The notes under the pieces were generated by a model. It did not search any database and was not told the DNA's origin. It saw nothing but the letters and a program-made list of their open reading frames with translations. A stretch of DNA of 64,000 nt, taken from contig CAWCSF010000004.1 in the NCBI GenBank assembly GCA_963798195.1, positions 1 to 64,000 on the forward strand. The letters are read 5' to 3'. The position numbers were made by a program, and so were the translations under genes. Source of the DNA: CAVSRC01 sp963798195. GTDB lineage: Bacteria; Pseudomonadota; Alphaproteobacteria; Rhizobiales; Kaistiaceae. Numbering within the stretch: the first letter of the stretch is position 1; every line of letters starts with the position of its first letter. This document shows, piece by piece, positions 18,844-28,632 of this stretch.

Positions 18844-19683
18844 ATGCAGATCAGGGTGAAGCGGCTGTTGCGGACGGCAGTCGCGGAGACGCGCGGCCGT
18901 TTCATGATCGCCACCGGACGCGGCCCCGGCGAACGCGGTCCCTTCAAGGTCTTCGTCGTCGGATCGGGCCGCTCCGGCACGCACTGGCTCGGCTACATCC
19001 TCGAGGCATTCCCGAACACGCACGTCACCGTCGAGAAAGAGCCGATCTTCCCTTGGGTGGTCGAGATGGCCCAACACCCGGAACGCGAGCCCTCGCTCTT
19101 TCCGCGGCTGGCGGAGCGCTACCGCGGCGAGCATCGCGTCGTCCTGCCGAAGCACTACGTCGACAAGAGCCACCCGAACCTGTGGATCGCGGAGCGGCTC
19201 GCCGGCGAGTTTCCCGAAGCCCGCTTCGTCGCGATCTGGCGCACGCTCGAGGGGACCGTCGCCAGCATGCTCAAGCACGATGGCGTGCGCCATTGGGTCG
19301 AGGCATGGGACAAGGAACCGTGCGCGAGCCGCTTCCTTGGCGTCACGGAGGACATGATCCCCGCGTACAGGCGGATGAGCATTGCCGAGCGATGCGCCGT
19401 GCGCGTGATCGCGCATCACCGCGAGATCGAGCGGCTCACCGACCGTCTCGGCGGCAGGCTTCACGTCGTCGCGTACGAGAGCCTCATCTCGTGGCCGGAC
19501 CTCGAAGTGAACCGCCTCGCCGACTTCCTCGGTCTCAAGGTGCCCGACACCATCCCGATGCCGAAAGCCGAATCGCGGTCCAAATGGCGCACGCAGCTTA
19601 CCGATCGCGAGCGCCTCGACATCCGCACTATTGCCATCGGGATGGAAGCGACGGACCTGCTCGACACGCGCAAGGCCGCCTGA
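18844..19683 (+). CDS. Sulfotransferase family protein
   Basis: This 279-aa cytoplasmic enzyme would transfer sulfate from PAPS. GSGRSGTHWLG (40-50) is the 5'-phosphosulfate-binding loop. FVAIWRTLEGTVASML, in the middle, matches the 3'-phosphate-binding region (R-[DT]-P/L-x-x-x-x-x-S). ATG 18844 is chosen because GGAGG lies 7 nt upstream. An in-phase start at 18781 would overlap the previous gene. Its place in the EPS operon suggests sulfated EPS. The acceptor could also be a lipid or another small molecule. Confidence 0.88.
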   Translation: MQIRVKRLLRTAVAETRGRFMIATGRGPGERGPFKVFVVGSGRSGTHWLGYILEAFPNTHVTVEKEPIFPWVVEMAQHPEREPSLFPRLAERYRGEHRVVLPKHYVDKSHPNLWIAERLAGEFPEARFVAIWRTLEGTVASMLKHDGVRHWVEAWDKEPCASRFLGVTEDMIPAYRRMSIAERCAVRVIAHHREIERLTDRLGGRLHVVAYESLISWPDLEVNRLADFLGLKVPDTIPMPKAESRSKWRTQLTDRERLDIRTIAIGMEATDLLDTRKAA

Positions 19684-19686
19684 GAT

Positions 19687-20792
19687 TCACGCGCGCGTCA
19701 GGACGCGCTCGAAGCCACCGACCATCTTGTCGAACTGAAACAGGTTGGCCCGTCGCGCCGCCACGCTCCGCGCCGCGAGCGCGGCATCAGCGTCGCTGCG
19801 CAGCCGCTCGATGGCGGCAGCCCATGCGTCGACATCGCCGAGAGGCACCAGTTCGCCTGCCGTCGCGCCGTCTTCGTCCGCGATGGTTTCCCGCTGCTCT
19901 GGAATGTCGTGCGCGACGATGGGTACGCCCGCCTGAAGCGCCTCCAGCAGCGCGTTGCTTTGTCCCTCGAAATTCGAGCTCTGCACGAAAATGTCCGCTG
20001 CCGCGAGGAGATCGGGCACGGCATCGCGCGAGATCGGCCCGAGGAAGCGCACCTTTTCGGTCACGCCGAGTTCGCCCGCCATCTCCTCAAGGCTCGTGCG
20101 CAGAGCGCCGTCGCCAGCGATCAGCAGCAGGACGTCGTCCAATCTCTGAATGACACGGAGCAGCAGTGGATAATTCTTCTGCGGCGCCAGCCGGCCTACC
20201 GCGACGAGCGCCAGAACCCCGTCCGGAACCGCGAATTGCCGGCGCGCCGATTGCCGGTCGAGCGCCGAGGGACGCCAGCCGTAGAGGCCGTTGTGAACCA
20301 CCACGGTCTGCTCCTTCAGGCGCGGCGGATAGGTATGGCACCCCTGGCGCACGCTCTCCGAAACCGCGATCACGTCGGTGTAGACGCCAAGCCACGCCCA
20401 CACGGTATCCAGAGCCCGCCAGATCGGACGAATGGTCGCGACGGGCACCCGGTGCGAAACGATCCGGCGTTCCGCGCCGCTGGCGGCAGCCGCCGCGAGC
20501 CCAACCACCGAGGCCAGCGGCATGAATGTCAGCACCAGCGAGGGCTTCTCCGCCTGGACCAGACGCTTCAGCGCGCCGATGATCGAGAAGTAGCCGCGAC
20601 GCCCGGCTGCGCCTTCGCCAGCAGCACCTCGTAAGGATGATCCGGCGATGGAATCGGCGTGACCTCGTACAGGAACACCACACGCGGATCGTGTCCGCGA
20701 TCGCGCAGGCCACGCGCGAGGCGCAAAGCCGCGATCTGCGCGCCCGCCAGATTGACGAACGACACCAGGATCAGGATGCGGCGGCCGCTCAT
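19687..20792 (-). pseudogene. Glycosyltransferase family 4, split by a frameshift
   Basis: The N-terminal frame (20792 to about 20600) reads MSGRRILILVSFVNLAGAQIAA, ARGLRDRGHDP and YEVLLAKAQPG, the usual GT4 opening. The C-terminal frame (about 20600 to 19687) reads GYFSIIGALKRLVQAEKPSLV, SHRVPVATIR, VAVGRLAPQKNYPLLLRV, FEGQSNALLEALQAGVPIVA (donor-site E-x7-E) and a normal tail. The break is near 20595-20605 and behaves like one missing base. Combined length is about 367 aa. The ATG overlaps the preceding gene's stop (ATGA, 20789-20792), which confirms the start and a shared transcript. Confidence 0.8.
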
Positions 20793-21952
20793 TTCGCGGC
20801 CTGCTTGGGCAACGGCCGTTCGACTTGCAGGCGCGGGTCGCCGGGCGTGTTGCGGATGGCGCCACCGTGGTCCGTGAACTCCGCAATCAGACGCCGGTCG
20901 GTGGCGTCGCGGTCGTCGGGCCGCGCCCCGACATCCGGGAGGATGGCTTTGGCGAGATCCTTGGCCGGAACCGCCTTCAGCCAGTCGAACCATATCGGCG
21001 GCGCGTCGACGTAGGGCACCTCGCCATCGCCCTTCTTGCCGGCTTTCTCGGTCGGAACGAACGCCTTGGTGCCGATCGCGACATTGTCGCTGAAGTAGAT
21101 CTTCGAGCCGGGATTCACGCCGTGGTCGAAGGACCGCAGAAATTTATGCGTGTCCGGTCCCGCCACCACGAGATTGCCGACCACCGAGACATCGGTCGGG
21201 CCGGCTTCCGGCTTGCCGTAGATATGGAACGCGTTCGTGCCCGGATTGTAGATGAGGTTGTTGACCACGACCGCCGACACTCCGGCGTCGATAACCGGGT
21301 TCCGGTACTCGTTCGAGACGAAGAAATTGTCCTCGATGACGATGTTCCGCGCGCCCTTGCCGATCAGCATGCCCATCGAGTGCGTGACCTTCGGATGGAT
21401 CGACTTGCGCAGCGTTTCCGCGATGATCGAACGGCGAATCCGTACGTTTTCCACGCCTTCGCCCCACACGCCGATGCCTTCGTCGATCGCCCAGGCGACC
21501 GAGCAATGATCGATCATGATATTCGCGACCGGCCGCCCCTTCGGACCGAGGTCGATGCTGATGCCGTCGCGCGCCGAGGGCCCGGAGCCCGGCTTCTCGC
21601 CGACCCGCACGCGAAGATCGCGAAGGATCACGTCACTGGCGCGCACCTGCACCTTGTCGCCGAGGATCGAGATGCCCGGCGATGGCGCTGTCTCGCCGGC
21701 GACGGTGACGTTGCCGTTGTAGACCGTCAGCGGCTTCGTCAGCACGATGTCGCCTCCGACCGTGAAGACGATGTGCCGGCGCCCGCCCATCGACAGCGCG
21801 GCGCGCAGGCTGCCGGCCCCGCCGTCGTTCAGCGTGGTCACTTGGATGGTCGCGCCGCCATCGCCGCCGGCGGTCGGCCACTCGGCGGCATGTCCCGCAC
21901 TCGCGGCGAGGAACGCCGCGCACCAGGCGCAGAAGGCGGCGAGCGCCCGCAT
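20789..21952 (-). CDS. Pectate lyase-like secreted beta-helix protein
   Basis: This 387-aa protein has an N-terminal signal peptide (AAFCAWCAAFLAASAGHAAE). It is followed by the right-handed parallel beta-helix pattern of polysaccharide lyase 1-like proteins: TLNDGGAGSLRAAL, IVFTVGGDIVL, VTVAGETAPSPGISI, MIDHCSVAWAIDEGIGVWG and SHSMGMLIGKG. Such proteins cleave uronic-acid polymers. In an EPS locus it could trim the polymer or release chains during export. ATG 21952 falls 2 bp after the upstream stop. A GTG at 21964 in the same frame overlaps that gene and is the alternative start. Confidence 0.85.
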   Translation of the reverse strand: MRALAAFCAWCAAFLAASAGHAAEWPTAGGDGGATIQVTTLNDGGAGSLRAALSMGGRRHIVFTVGGDIVLTKPLTVYNGNVTVAGETAPSPGISILGDKVQVRASDVILRDLRVRVGEKPGSGPSARDGISIDLGPKGRPVANIMIDHCSVAWAIDEGIGVWGEGVENVRIRRSIIAETLRKSIHPKVTHSMGMLIGKGARNIVIEDNFFVSNEYRNPVIDAGVSAVVVNNLIYNPGTNAFHIYGKPEAGPTDVSVVGNLVVAGPDTHKFLRSFDHGVNPGSKIYFSDNVAIGTKAFVPTEKAGKKGDGEVPYVDAPPIWFDWLKAVPAKDLAKAILPDVGARPDDRDATDRRLIAEFTDHGGAIRNTPGDPRLQVERPLPKQAAK

Positions 21953-21954
21953 CG

Positions 21955-23148
21955 TCACGACCACCCAGCCACGGCGAGATAGCGATCGACCGCTGCGTCC
22001 AGACTGAAGTCGCGCGCGCGTTCCATGCGGGGCTCCCTGTCCCCGGGTGCATCCAGCGTCTCGATGATTGCCTCGGCCATCGCGCCGACGTCCTCGCGCG
22101 GCACGATCCGTCCGAGTTCGCCGTCGTTCAGAATTTCGCGCGGACCGCCGAGGCAGTCGGTCGCGACCACGGGGCAGCCGCAGGCCATTGCCTCGATCAG
22201 CGCGGTCGGCAGGCCCTCCCAGTCCGACGAGAGCACATAGACCCCAGCCCGCACCATGAAGCGGAAGGGGTTCTGATCGAACCCCGGCATGGCGACGTCG
22301 CTCTCCACGCCGAGGGTGCAGGCGAGCTGCTCGTATTCGTGGCGGAGTTCACCGTCGCCAAGCAGCATCAGCCGCGCCGGCCGCTGCCGGCGCACAGCCG
22401 CGAAGGCTTTGATCAACAACGGGAAATTCTTCTGGACGCTGAACCGGCCGACGCCCAGGATCACCGGCGGGCTGCCTGGCTTGAACCATGGATGATTGAC
22501 CGGTTCCGCCATCTGTTCGGTCAGCCGGTCGGTGCGCACGGGGTTGTGCAGCAGCGCCACGCGCGCGGCCGGCACGCCCACCGCTTCGGCGATATCGTCG
22601 CGCACGCCTGCCGATACCGCGCCGATCAGGTCGGCCCGCCGGTAGAGCCAGGGGACCAGTCCGTAGGACAGCCGCACGAGCCCGCGCTTCATCGTGCGGT
22701 TCAGCGAATACTGGTTTCGCTCCACCACGATCAGGCGCGTGCGCGTCCGCGCCAGTGTGTTGGCGATGACGGCGGCGACATTGGTGTGGGTCAGCGACGA
22801 GACCAGCGCGACCGGCTTCCGCGTTTCGATGTAGCGCTTCAGCCCGATGACGCTGGTCAGCGTTCGCCGTTGTGGCAGTTCGATGACGTTCACGCGTGGA
22901 TCGAGTTCGGAAAAGAACGAACCGCGCCGATCGATAACAATTAAATCAGTTGGAACACCTCGTGCCACAATCCCGCTCAAGAGTCGCGTCACATTGCGCT
23001 CGGCGCCGCCCTCACGGAGGTCCTGTATGAAGAATGTGAGGACGCGGTCTGCCAAGGGGATCGTCTCGCGGAAGTGATTTCGGAACGTGCCGCAGGTTTG
23101 TGGCCACTCCGTGTTTCGATCGAGGAATGACGCATACGTCGTGTGCAT
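21955..23148 (-). CDS. Glycosyltransferase family 4
   Basis: This GT-B retaining glycosyltransferase is about 397 aa from ATG 23148. It shows FFIQDLREGGAERNVTRLL near the N terminus, VVERNQYSLNR, SAGVRDDIAEAVGVP, ILGVGRFSVQKNFPLLIKAF, and the donor site EGLPTALIEAMACGCPVVATD. The frame stays open to 23241, but that would leave only 15 bp to the divergent neighbour, and its extra residues are not family-like. The start is therefore uncertain and could be even further in (before PLADRVLTFF). Confidence 0.88.
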   Translation of the reverse strand: MHTTYASFLDRNTEWPQTCGTFRNHFRETIPLADRVLTFFIQDLREGGAERNVTRLLSGIVARGVPTDLIVIDRRGSFFSELDPRVNVIELPQRRTLTSVIGLKRYIETRKPVALVSSLTHTNVAAVIANTLARTRTRLIVVERNQYSLNRTMKRGLVRLSYGLVPWLYRRADLIGAVSAGVRDDIAEAVGVPAARVALLHNPVRTDRLTEQMAEPVNHPWFKPGSPPVILGVGRFSVQKNFPLLIKAFAAVRRQRPARLMLLGDGELRHEYEQLACTLGVESDVAMPGFDQNPFRFMVRAGVYVLSSDWEGLPTALIEAMACGCPVVATDCLGGPREILNDGELGRIVPREDVGAMAEAIIETLDAPGDREPRMERARDFSLDAAVDRYLAVAGWS

Positions 23149-23256
23149 TTTCGATGTGCTCAGGACGCAGGCGGTTTGAATTAATTTGATGCAGTAGGCG
23201 TACGCGTAAGGGGCGACTGAGATCGGGGGCTGTCCTTCCACACCGGGGACAAGCTC

Positions 23257-24108
23257 ATGTCATTGAATGCGGCACTGGGGAATGCGAACGGACTTGTAGA
23301 ACACGCCACTGGAGTTCATTTCCCGCGCATGGTTCTCGGGGGATTGCCGGTGGCCGTACTGGACCGACAGCAGACGGCGCGGCTGACGATTGCGGCGGCG
23401 CTCGCGCGGCGTGGGCAACACCGTCCGTGCCTCTTTTTCACGACTGCCAACGGGCAGGTGATCTCGCTTTCGGCCGCCGATCCCTCGGTACGCCGGCTCT
23501 TCGAGAAGGCTGACCTGATCAGTGCCGACGGCATGTCGGTGGTCTTTGCCTCACGCCTGGGCGGCGGCATGCATCTGCCGGAGCGGGTCGCCACGACGGA
23601 TGCCTTCCACGACGCGGCAAAGATCGCCTGCGAAACCGGCGCAACCTTCTATTTTTTCGGCGGAAATGAGGATGTCAGCCGCCGCGCCACCGCCCGCGCC
23701 CAGGAGCTTTATCCAGACCTGCAGATTATCGGCCGGTCGTCCGGCTACTTCGATCCGGAAGAGGAATACGACGTCGTCGAGCGCATCAACGATGCCGCGC
23801 CGGATGTGTTGTGGGTCGGCCTCGGTGTGCCGTATCAGCAGCAGTTCATCCGCCGCAACCTGCGGAAGCTCACCGGCGTCGGCGTCGCCAAGTCCTGCGG
23901 CGGCCTCTTCGATTTTCTCGCCGGCAAGAACCGGCGCGCGCCCGAGTGGATGCAGAAGGTCGGCCTGGAATGGGCCTTTCGCGTCATGGAAGAACCCGGC
24001 CGCCTGGTCTGGCGCTACATGACGACAAACCCGCACGCAGCCTACTGGCTGGCGCGCTCCCACGCCCCCACAAGCGAAGGCATCCTCGACGCCGACGTGA
24101 AGATGTAA
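23257..24108 (+). CDS. WecG/TagA/CpsF family glycosyltransferase
   Basis: This 283-aa enzyme has the family core: FFTTANGQVISLSAADP (the T-x-N-[AG] donor region), LISADGMSVVFASRL (the catalytic-type Asp), FYFFGGNEDVSRRA, WVGLGVPYQQQFI and CGGLFDFLAGKNRRAPEWMQ. Members add ManNAcA or related sugars to lipid-linked intermediates. It has GGGGAC ahead of the ATG and is followed 9 bp later by the polymerase gene. It starts the plus-strand run polymerase - export - chain length control. Confidence 0.93.
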   Translation: MSLNAALGNANGLVEHATGVHFPRMVLGGLPVAVLDRQQTARLTIAAALARRGQHRPCLFFTTANGQVISLSAADPSVRRLFEKADLISADGMSVVFASRLGGGMHLPERVATTDAFHDAAKIACETGATFYFFGGNEDVSRRATARAQELYPDLQIIGRSSGYFDPEEEYDVVERINDAAPDVLWVGLGVPYQQQFIRRNLRKLTGVGVAKSCGGLFDFLAGKNRRAPEWMQKVGLEWAFRVMEEPGRLVWRYMTTNPHAAYWLARSHAPTSEGILDADVKM

Positions 24109-24117
24109 GCGCGCCAC

Positions 24118-25488
24118 ATGGCGAGTGTGTATGCGTCTGAGTTTGTGCGTTCGCCTGCCGGTGTCGAGGCGCCGGTGGATGATGTCGCGTGGTTCGAGAA
24201 AGCACTGGTCGTCGCGGCCTTCCTCGTTTTTCTCGGCGCGTTCAGGACCATCCTGCTCGGCGGCGGCGATGACGATCGCACCGACGGCTCGGCGATGTTC
24301 CAGCTGGTTTCCGGCGGCATCTACCTTGTCTCGCTGGTCATCGTGCTGGCGCGTGGCGTTCCCATCTGGGCCTTCACCATCCTCAAGCGGGCGTGGCCGC
24401 TCGTCCTTCTGACGTTCCTGACTCTGATCTCGACGCTGTGGTCACAGGACCCGGGCCCGACATTCCGCCGGGCCGCTGCCTTGATCCTGTGCACATGGTT
24501 CACGCTTTACGTCGTCATCCGCTTCAGTCCGCGCGCATTCTTCAATCTGCTTGTCATCGCCTTCGCGGTGCTGATCGTCGCTTCGATCGTCGCGGCGGGC
24601 ATCCCTGGCCAGGGGATCACGCCCGGCGGCACCTATGCCGGCGCCTGGCGCGGGATGACCGGAAACAAGAACGAGCTCGGCCGCGTCATCGCGCTTGCGG
24701 TCGCCGTTCTGCCCGCGGTCGCGCTGCTGGGGCTGACGGATTATCGCCGCACGGCGCTGGCTTTCGGCGCGCTCGCCGTGCCGGTTCTGTTTCTCTCGCA
24801 CTCGGCAACCTCCCTGGTTTCTGCGGTTCTGGGCCTTGGATTGGGCACCGTGGTCTACGTGCTGTTCGGCGGCAGGATCGGTCGCTACCGGCTGCGCGTG
24901 GAACTCCGCGTGGTCTTTGGGTTCATCGCCGTCGTCAGCGGCCTCACGCTGTTCACCGTGGCCTGGACGCCGCTGCTGGAAGCGCTCGGCCGCGATCCGA
25001 CGCTGACTGGCCGCACCAAGCTTTGGGACTGGGCGCTCGAGGCCAACAAGGATCGTCGCTGGCTCGGCTCCGGCTATCGCGCATTCTGGATCGACGAGAA
25101 CACGCGATACTTCTTCGTCGCCTTCGCCTGGAACAAGGGACCGGAAGGCGAACGTTCCGATTCCTTCAGCGGCCCGACGCACGCGCACAGCGGTTATGTC
25201 GACCTCATCCTCGATGTCGGCCTTCTCGGCCTATCTGTTTTTATTGCAACAATTCTTGCCGCGCTCGCCGCTCTGCGCAACGCGATCAGGAAAGGCAATT
25301 TGGCACTCGGCTTCATTTTTGCCGTGATTACCGTGTTCCTTCTTGTCTACGCGGTCACGGCGCGATCGATCCTTCAGCAAGCTGAAGGTCTGTGGCTGTT
25401 GTTCGTAATTTTATTCCTCTTCTCGATAAAGGAGAGCTTGCACACTCGACCGCAATTCATCCGATCAGACGTCAGGGCTGGGGCCTGA
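24118..25488 (+). CDS. O-antigen ligase/polymerase family membrane protein (Wzy/ExoQ-like)
   Basis: This 456-aa integral membrane protein has about ten to twelve hydrophobic segments. A large periplasmic loop near residues 310-365 carries the PF04932-like hallmark THAHSGYVDLILDVGLLG, and RGMTGNKNELGRV (a conserved N-K-N region) lies near residue 180. It should polymerise EPS repeat units at the periplasmic face. The ribosome site is weak. The position between WecG and the Wza-like gene fits a Wzx/Wzy system. Confidence 0.9.
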   Translation: MASVYASEFVRSPAGVEAPVDDVAWFEKALVVAAFLVFLGAFRTILLGGGDDDRTDGSAMFQLVSGGIYLVSLVIVLARGVPIWAFTILKRAWPLVLLTFLTLISTLWSQDPGPTFRRAAALILCTWFTLYVVIRFSPRAFFNLLVIAFAVLIVASIVAAGIPGQGITPGGTYAGAWRGMTGNKNELGRVIALAVAVLPAVALLGLTDYRRTALAFGALAVPVLFLSHSATSLVSAVLGLGLGTVVYVLFGGRIGRYRLRVELRVVFGFIAVVSGLTLFTVAWTPLLEALGRDPTLTGRTKLWDWALEANKDRRWLGSGYRAFWIDENTRYFFVAFAWNKGPEGERSDSFSGPTHAHSGYVDLILDVGLLGLSVFIATILAALAALRNAIRKGNLALGFIFAVITVFLLVYAVTARSILQQAEGLWLLFVILFLFSIKESLHTRPQFIRSDVRAGA

Positions 25489-25571
25489 GTTCTGTGGCGC
25501 AACAAGGCGACGATGGGGCGCACCGCATGATGTTCCACCAAGGCCCTGATCTGTTTCGGGGTGCGTTTGTA

Positions 25572-26711
25572 ATGGCAGTACGCCGCGCGCGTTTTATCGC
25601 GGCGATCGTTTCCGTGTCAGTCCTCGGCGGGTGCACCGTTTTCCCCGCCGACGGTCCTTCTCCGCAGGCCGTTGTTGCCGAAGCACGCACGGCCGCGGCT
25701 CCGTATCTGCTCATTCAACTGACTCCGGACGTGGTCTCGCTGTTGACGCCCGACAAGCGGCCGGGCCTCAGTTCGATGGCCGGCCCGCGCGGTCCTGTCC
25801 CGCGCGTGATGGTCGGTATCGGCGACGTGCTTTCGGTGACCGTCTTCGAGGCTGCCGCTGGCGGGCTCTTCATTCCCAATCCCGGCAGCACGCGGCCCGG
25901 CAACTACGTCCAGCTGCCCGACCAGATCGTCGACAATGCCGGCGAAATCACCATCCCCTATGCGGGGCCCGTCAAGGCTGCCGGCCGCAGTATTCCCGAC
26001 ATCCAGGCCGACATCGTCAACCGGCTGAAGGACCGCGCCATCGAGCCCCAGGTGGTCATCACCCTGAAGGACCAGAAGGCGTCTCAGGTCAGCGTCCTTG
26101 GCGAAGTAAACGCGCCGTCGCGCTTCGCGATCAGCCCGTCCGGCGACCGTGTGCTCGATGTGATTGCGCGGGCCGGCGGTCCGAAACACCCGGGCTACGA
26201 GAGCTACATCACGATCCAGCGCGGCAGCAAGGAAGGCACCGAGCTGTTCGATACGCTGGTCTCGCGTCCGGCCGACAATGTCTACATCCGCGCCGGCGAT
26301 ACGATCATCGTTTCCAATCGCCCGCGCACGTTCGTTGCGCTCGGCGCATCCGGAAAGAACGGTCAGATTCCGTTCGATGCCGAGCACATGACCCTGTCCG
26401 AGGCTCTCGGCAAGGCAGGCGGTCTGCTCGATGAGCGCGCCAACCCGAACTACGTCTTCCTCTATCGGCTGGAAGCGAAGGACTCGCTGAGGCAGATCGG
26501 TCAGCCTGCCGACTACTTCGCCAGCGATCTCGTCCCGACGATCTATGCGGTCAGTCTGCGTGATCCTTCGGGCTACTTCCTCGCCTCGCAATTCTATCTG
26601 CGCGACAAGGACGTTCTCTACGCCACGAATGCGCCGACGGCCGACCTGTCCAAGGTGTTCGGTCTCGTCCGCGGCGTTGCCGGATCGACGCGTGATGTGC
26701 GCTCGTTCTGA
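25572..26711 (+). CDS. Polysaccharide export lipoprotein (Wza/BexD-like)
   Basis: This 379-aa outer-membrane lipoprotein forms the EPS export channel. From ATG 25572 the signal is MAVRRARFIAAIVSVSVLGGC, with the lipid-accepting Cys at residue 21. The polysaccharide export (PES) domain includes GDVLSVTVFEAAAGG and ITIPYAGPVKAAGRSIPDIQ. SLBB repeats include QVSVLGEVNAPSRFAI and VIARAGGPKHPG. An open frame to 25392 exists but overlaps the polymerase gene and hides the signal peptide. It acts with the chain-length protein encoded next. Confidence 0.92.
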   Translation: MAVRRARFIAAIVSVSVLGGCTVFPADGPSPQAVVAEARTAAAPYLLIQLTPDVVSLLTPDKRPGLSSMAGPRGPVPRVMVGIGDVLSVTVFEAAAGGLFIPNPGSTRPGNYVQLPDQIVDNAGEITIPYAGPVKAAGRSIPDIQADIVNRLKDRAIEPQVVITLKDQKASQVSVLGEVNAPSRFAISPSGDRVLDVIARAGGPKHPGYESYITIQRGSKEGTELFDTLVSRPADNVYIRAGDTIIVSNRPRTFVALGASGKNGQIPFDAEHMTLSEALGKAGGLLDERANPNYVFLYRLEAKDSLRQIGQPADYFASDLVPTIYAVSLRDPSGYFLASQFYLRDKDVLYATNAPTADLSKVFGLVRGVAGSTRDVRSF

Positions 26712-26808
26712 GCGGATCCGATCCGCGCTGGCGCGCCATGCGCGCCGGCGTTCGAACTCATGGCGAATGCGGCGGGTGAACTGAGAATGCGGAAACAGGG
26801 GCCTCCAG

Positions 26809-28632
26809 ATGCTTGACCGAACACCGAAGGATGTGCCGGCGTCGGCGCAGGGCGCGGCCGGCGATATCGAAATCGGGTTGCCGCAGTTGCTTGCCTTTTT
26901 CCGGCGGCAGCGTTGGCCGATCATCATAACGACGGCCGCCGTTCTGGTGCTCGGCGCGCTCTATCTTGCCGTCACGCCGCCCACCTATACCGCCGCCGCG
27001 ACTGTGCTGATCGATCCGCGCAAGGTCGCGATCTTCGGCAGCGGCAATGTGCTGGAGGACGCGTCTATCACGAACTCCGGAGTCGAGACGCAGGTCCAGG
27101 TCATCGAGTCCGGGCGGATCGCCCGCGATGTCGTGAAGCGCCTCGATCTCACCAACGACGCCGCGTTCATGTCGCCCGGTCCGGCCAGCCTGACATCCAT
27201 GGTCAAGGGATGGGCCGTCGCCGCCAAGCGGGCTGTGTTCGGCAGCAGTCCCGAGCCGGCGCCCGCTGAAACCGGGGCGACCCAGGACGATCCGGTGGCG
27301 CGCGCGGCCGGCATCGTTTCCGGACACCTCAACGCCTCGCGTGTCGGATTGAGCTACGTGATCAGCGTCAGCTACACCTCGTCCGACCCGAACGAGGCGA
27401 TGCGCCTCGCCAACGGCGCCGCGGAGGCCTATCTCGAGGATCAGGTCCAGGGCCAGGTGGATGCCGCGCAGCGGGCGAGCGAGTGGCTTGAGGGCCGCTT
27501 GACGGATCTTCAGCTCAAGGCATCCGACACCGCGCTGAGCGCGCAGGAGCGGAGCGCGATCCGCGCCACCTACGATAATTTCCTCGGGCGCTACACGCAG
27601 ACCGTCCAGCAGCAGTCGATGCCTTTTGCCGACGCGCAGGTCCTGACGCCGGCGGTGGCGCCGACAAAGCCGACGGCCCCCAAGAGCCTGCTCGTCATAC
27701 TCGGCTCGATGCTGGTTGGCGCGACGATCGGGGTCGGCATCGGCCTGTCGCGCGAACTGCTCGACAAGAGCATCAAGTCGCCGAAACAGATCGAGGCGCT
27801 GACCCACGTCCCCTTCCTCGGCTTCCTGCCGGCCTTCGAAATGCGTGCCGGGGCGATGCGCCGCCTCTCGAAGCGCGCGAGGAAGCAGATCGATGCCGAG
27901 GGTCATCGGTTTTCAGGTGGACCGGCATATTCGATCGCTCTGGCGGCGCCGTTCTCGCGGTATGCCGAGACACTCCGGGGCGTGAAGATCGCATCCCAGA
28001 GCGACTCGCGTGGACGGGTCGCCGTCATCGGCGTGATTTCCGCCGGTCCCGGCGAGGGCCGGTCGACGGTTGCAGCCAACCTTGCGCGCCTGCTGGCCGA
28101 GGAAGGCACCAAATCCATCCTCATCGACGGTGACGTGCGCAACCCGACGCTTTCGCGGGACTTTGTGCCGCCGAAGTCGCAGGGGCTCGTCCAGGTCGTC
28201 TCGGGCACGGCGCGCATTTCCGACGTTCTGTGGACCGATCGGGCGTCGCCGCTGACCTTCCTGCCCGCCGGCAGCGATGCCGAGGCGAATCCTCCGAGCG
28301 GCACATTGAGCGCACCGGCGACGAAGGCGGTGATCAACGCCTGCCGCCAGCAGTTCGAGGCCGTAATCGTGGATTTGCCCGCCACAATACCGGTGGTGGA
28401 CGTTCGCGCCGCCGCCCACCTCTTCGATGGGTTCCTCATGGTCGTCGAATGGGGGCAGACCAGCGAGGAGAGTCTCGCGCGTGCGGTGTTATCCACAGGC
28501 CTTGAGGATCGCATCCTCGGGGCCGTTCTGAACAAGGTGAACCTGCGGTTAATGAAGCGGTTGGAGGGTAGCGACCGGGGCGCGGCCGCGCCTTTTGGCA
28601 ACTATTTCCAGTCTTATCGGCATATCGCCTGA
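26809..28632 (+). CDS. Wzz/tyrosine-kinase-like EPS chain-length protein with altered Walker A
   Basis: This 607-aa inner-membrane co-polymerase is of the ExoP/Wzc type. It has a Wzz domain with two hydrophobic segments (about 36-57 and 298-318) around a periplasmic coiled region, then a C-terminal CpsD/CapB-like ATPase. The A' motif ILIDGDVRNPTL and Walker B-like VIVDLPATIPVVD are present. Walker A reads SAGPGEGRST (411-420), so Arg418 replaces the Lys that binds ATP phosphates. The tail has only two Tyr (NYFQSYRHIA) rather than a cluster. It probably controls polymer length, but kinase activity may be weak or absent. Confidence 0.9.
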   Translation: MLDRTPKDVPASAQGAAGDIEIGLPQLLAFFRRQRWPIIITTAAVLVLGALYLAVTPPTYTAAATVLIDPRKVAIFGSGNVLEDASITNSGVETQVQVIESGRIARDVVKRLDLTNDAAFMSPGPASLTSMVKGWAVAAKRAVFGSSPEPAPAETGATQDDPVARAAGIVSGHLNASRVGLSYVISVSYTSSDPNEAMRLANGAAEAYLEDQVQGQVDAAQRASEWLEGRLTDLQLKASDTALSAQERSAIRATYDNFLGRYTQTVQQQSMPFADAQVLTPAVAPTKPTAPKSLLVILGSMLVGATIGVGIGLSRELLDKSIKSPKQIEALTHVPFLGFLPAFEMRAGAMRRLSKRARKQIDAEGHRFSGGPAYSIALAAPFSRYAETLRGVKIASQSDSRGRVAVIGVISAGPGEGRSTVAANLARLLAEEGTKSILIDGDVRNPTLSRDFVPPKSQGLVQVVSGTARISDVLWTDRASPLTFLPAGSDAEANPPSGTLSAPATKAVINACRQQFEAVIVDLPATIPVVDVRAAAHLFDGFLMVVEWGQTSEESLARAVLSTGLEDRILGAVLNKVNLRLMKRLEGSDRGAAAPFGNYFQSYRHIA

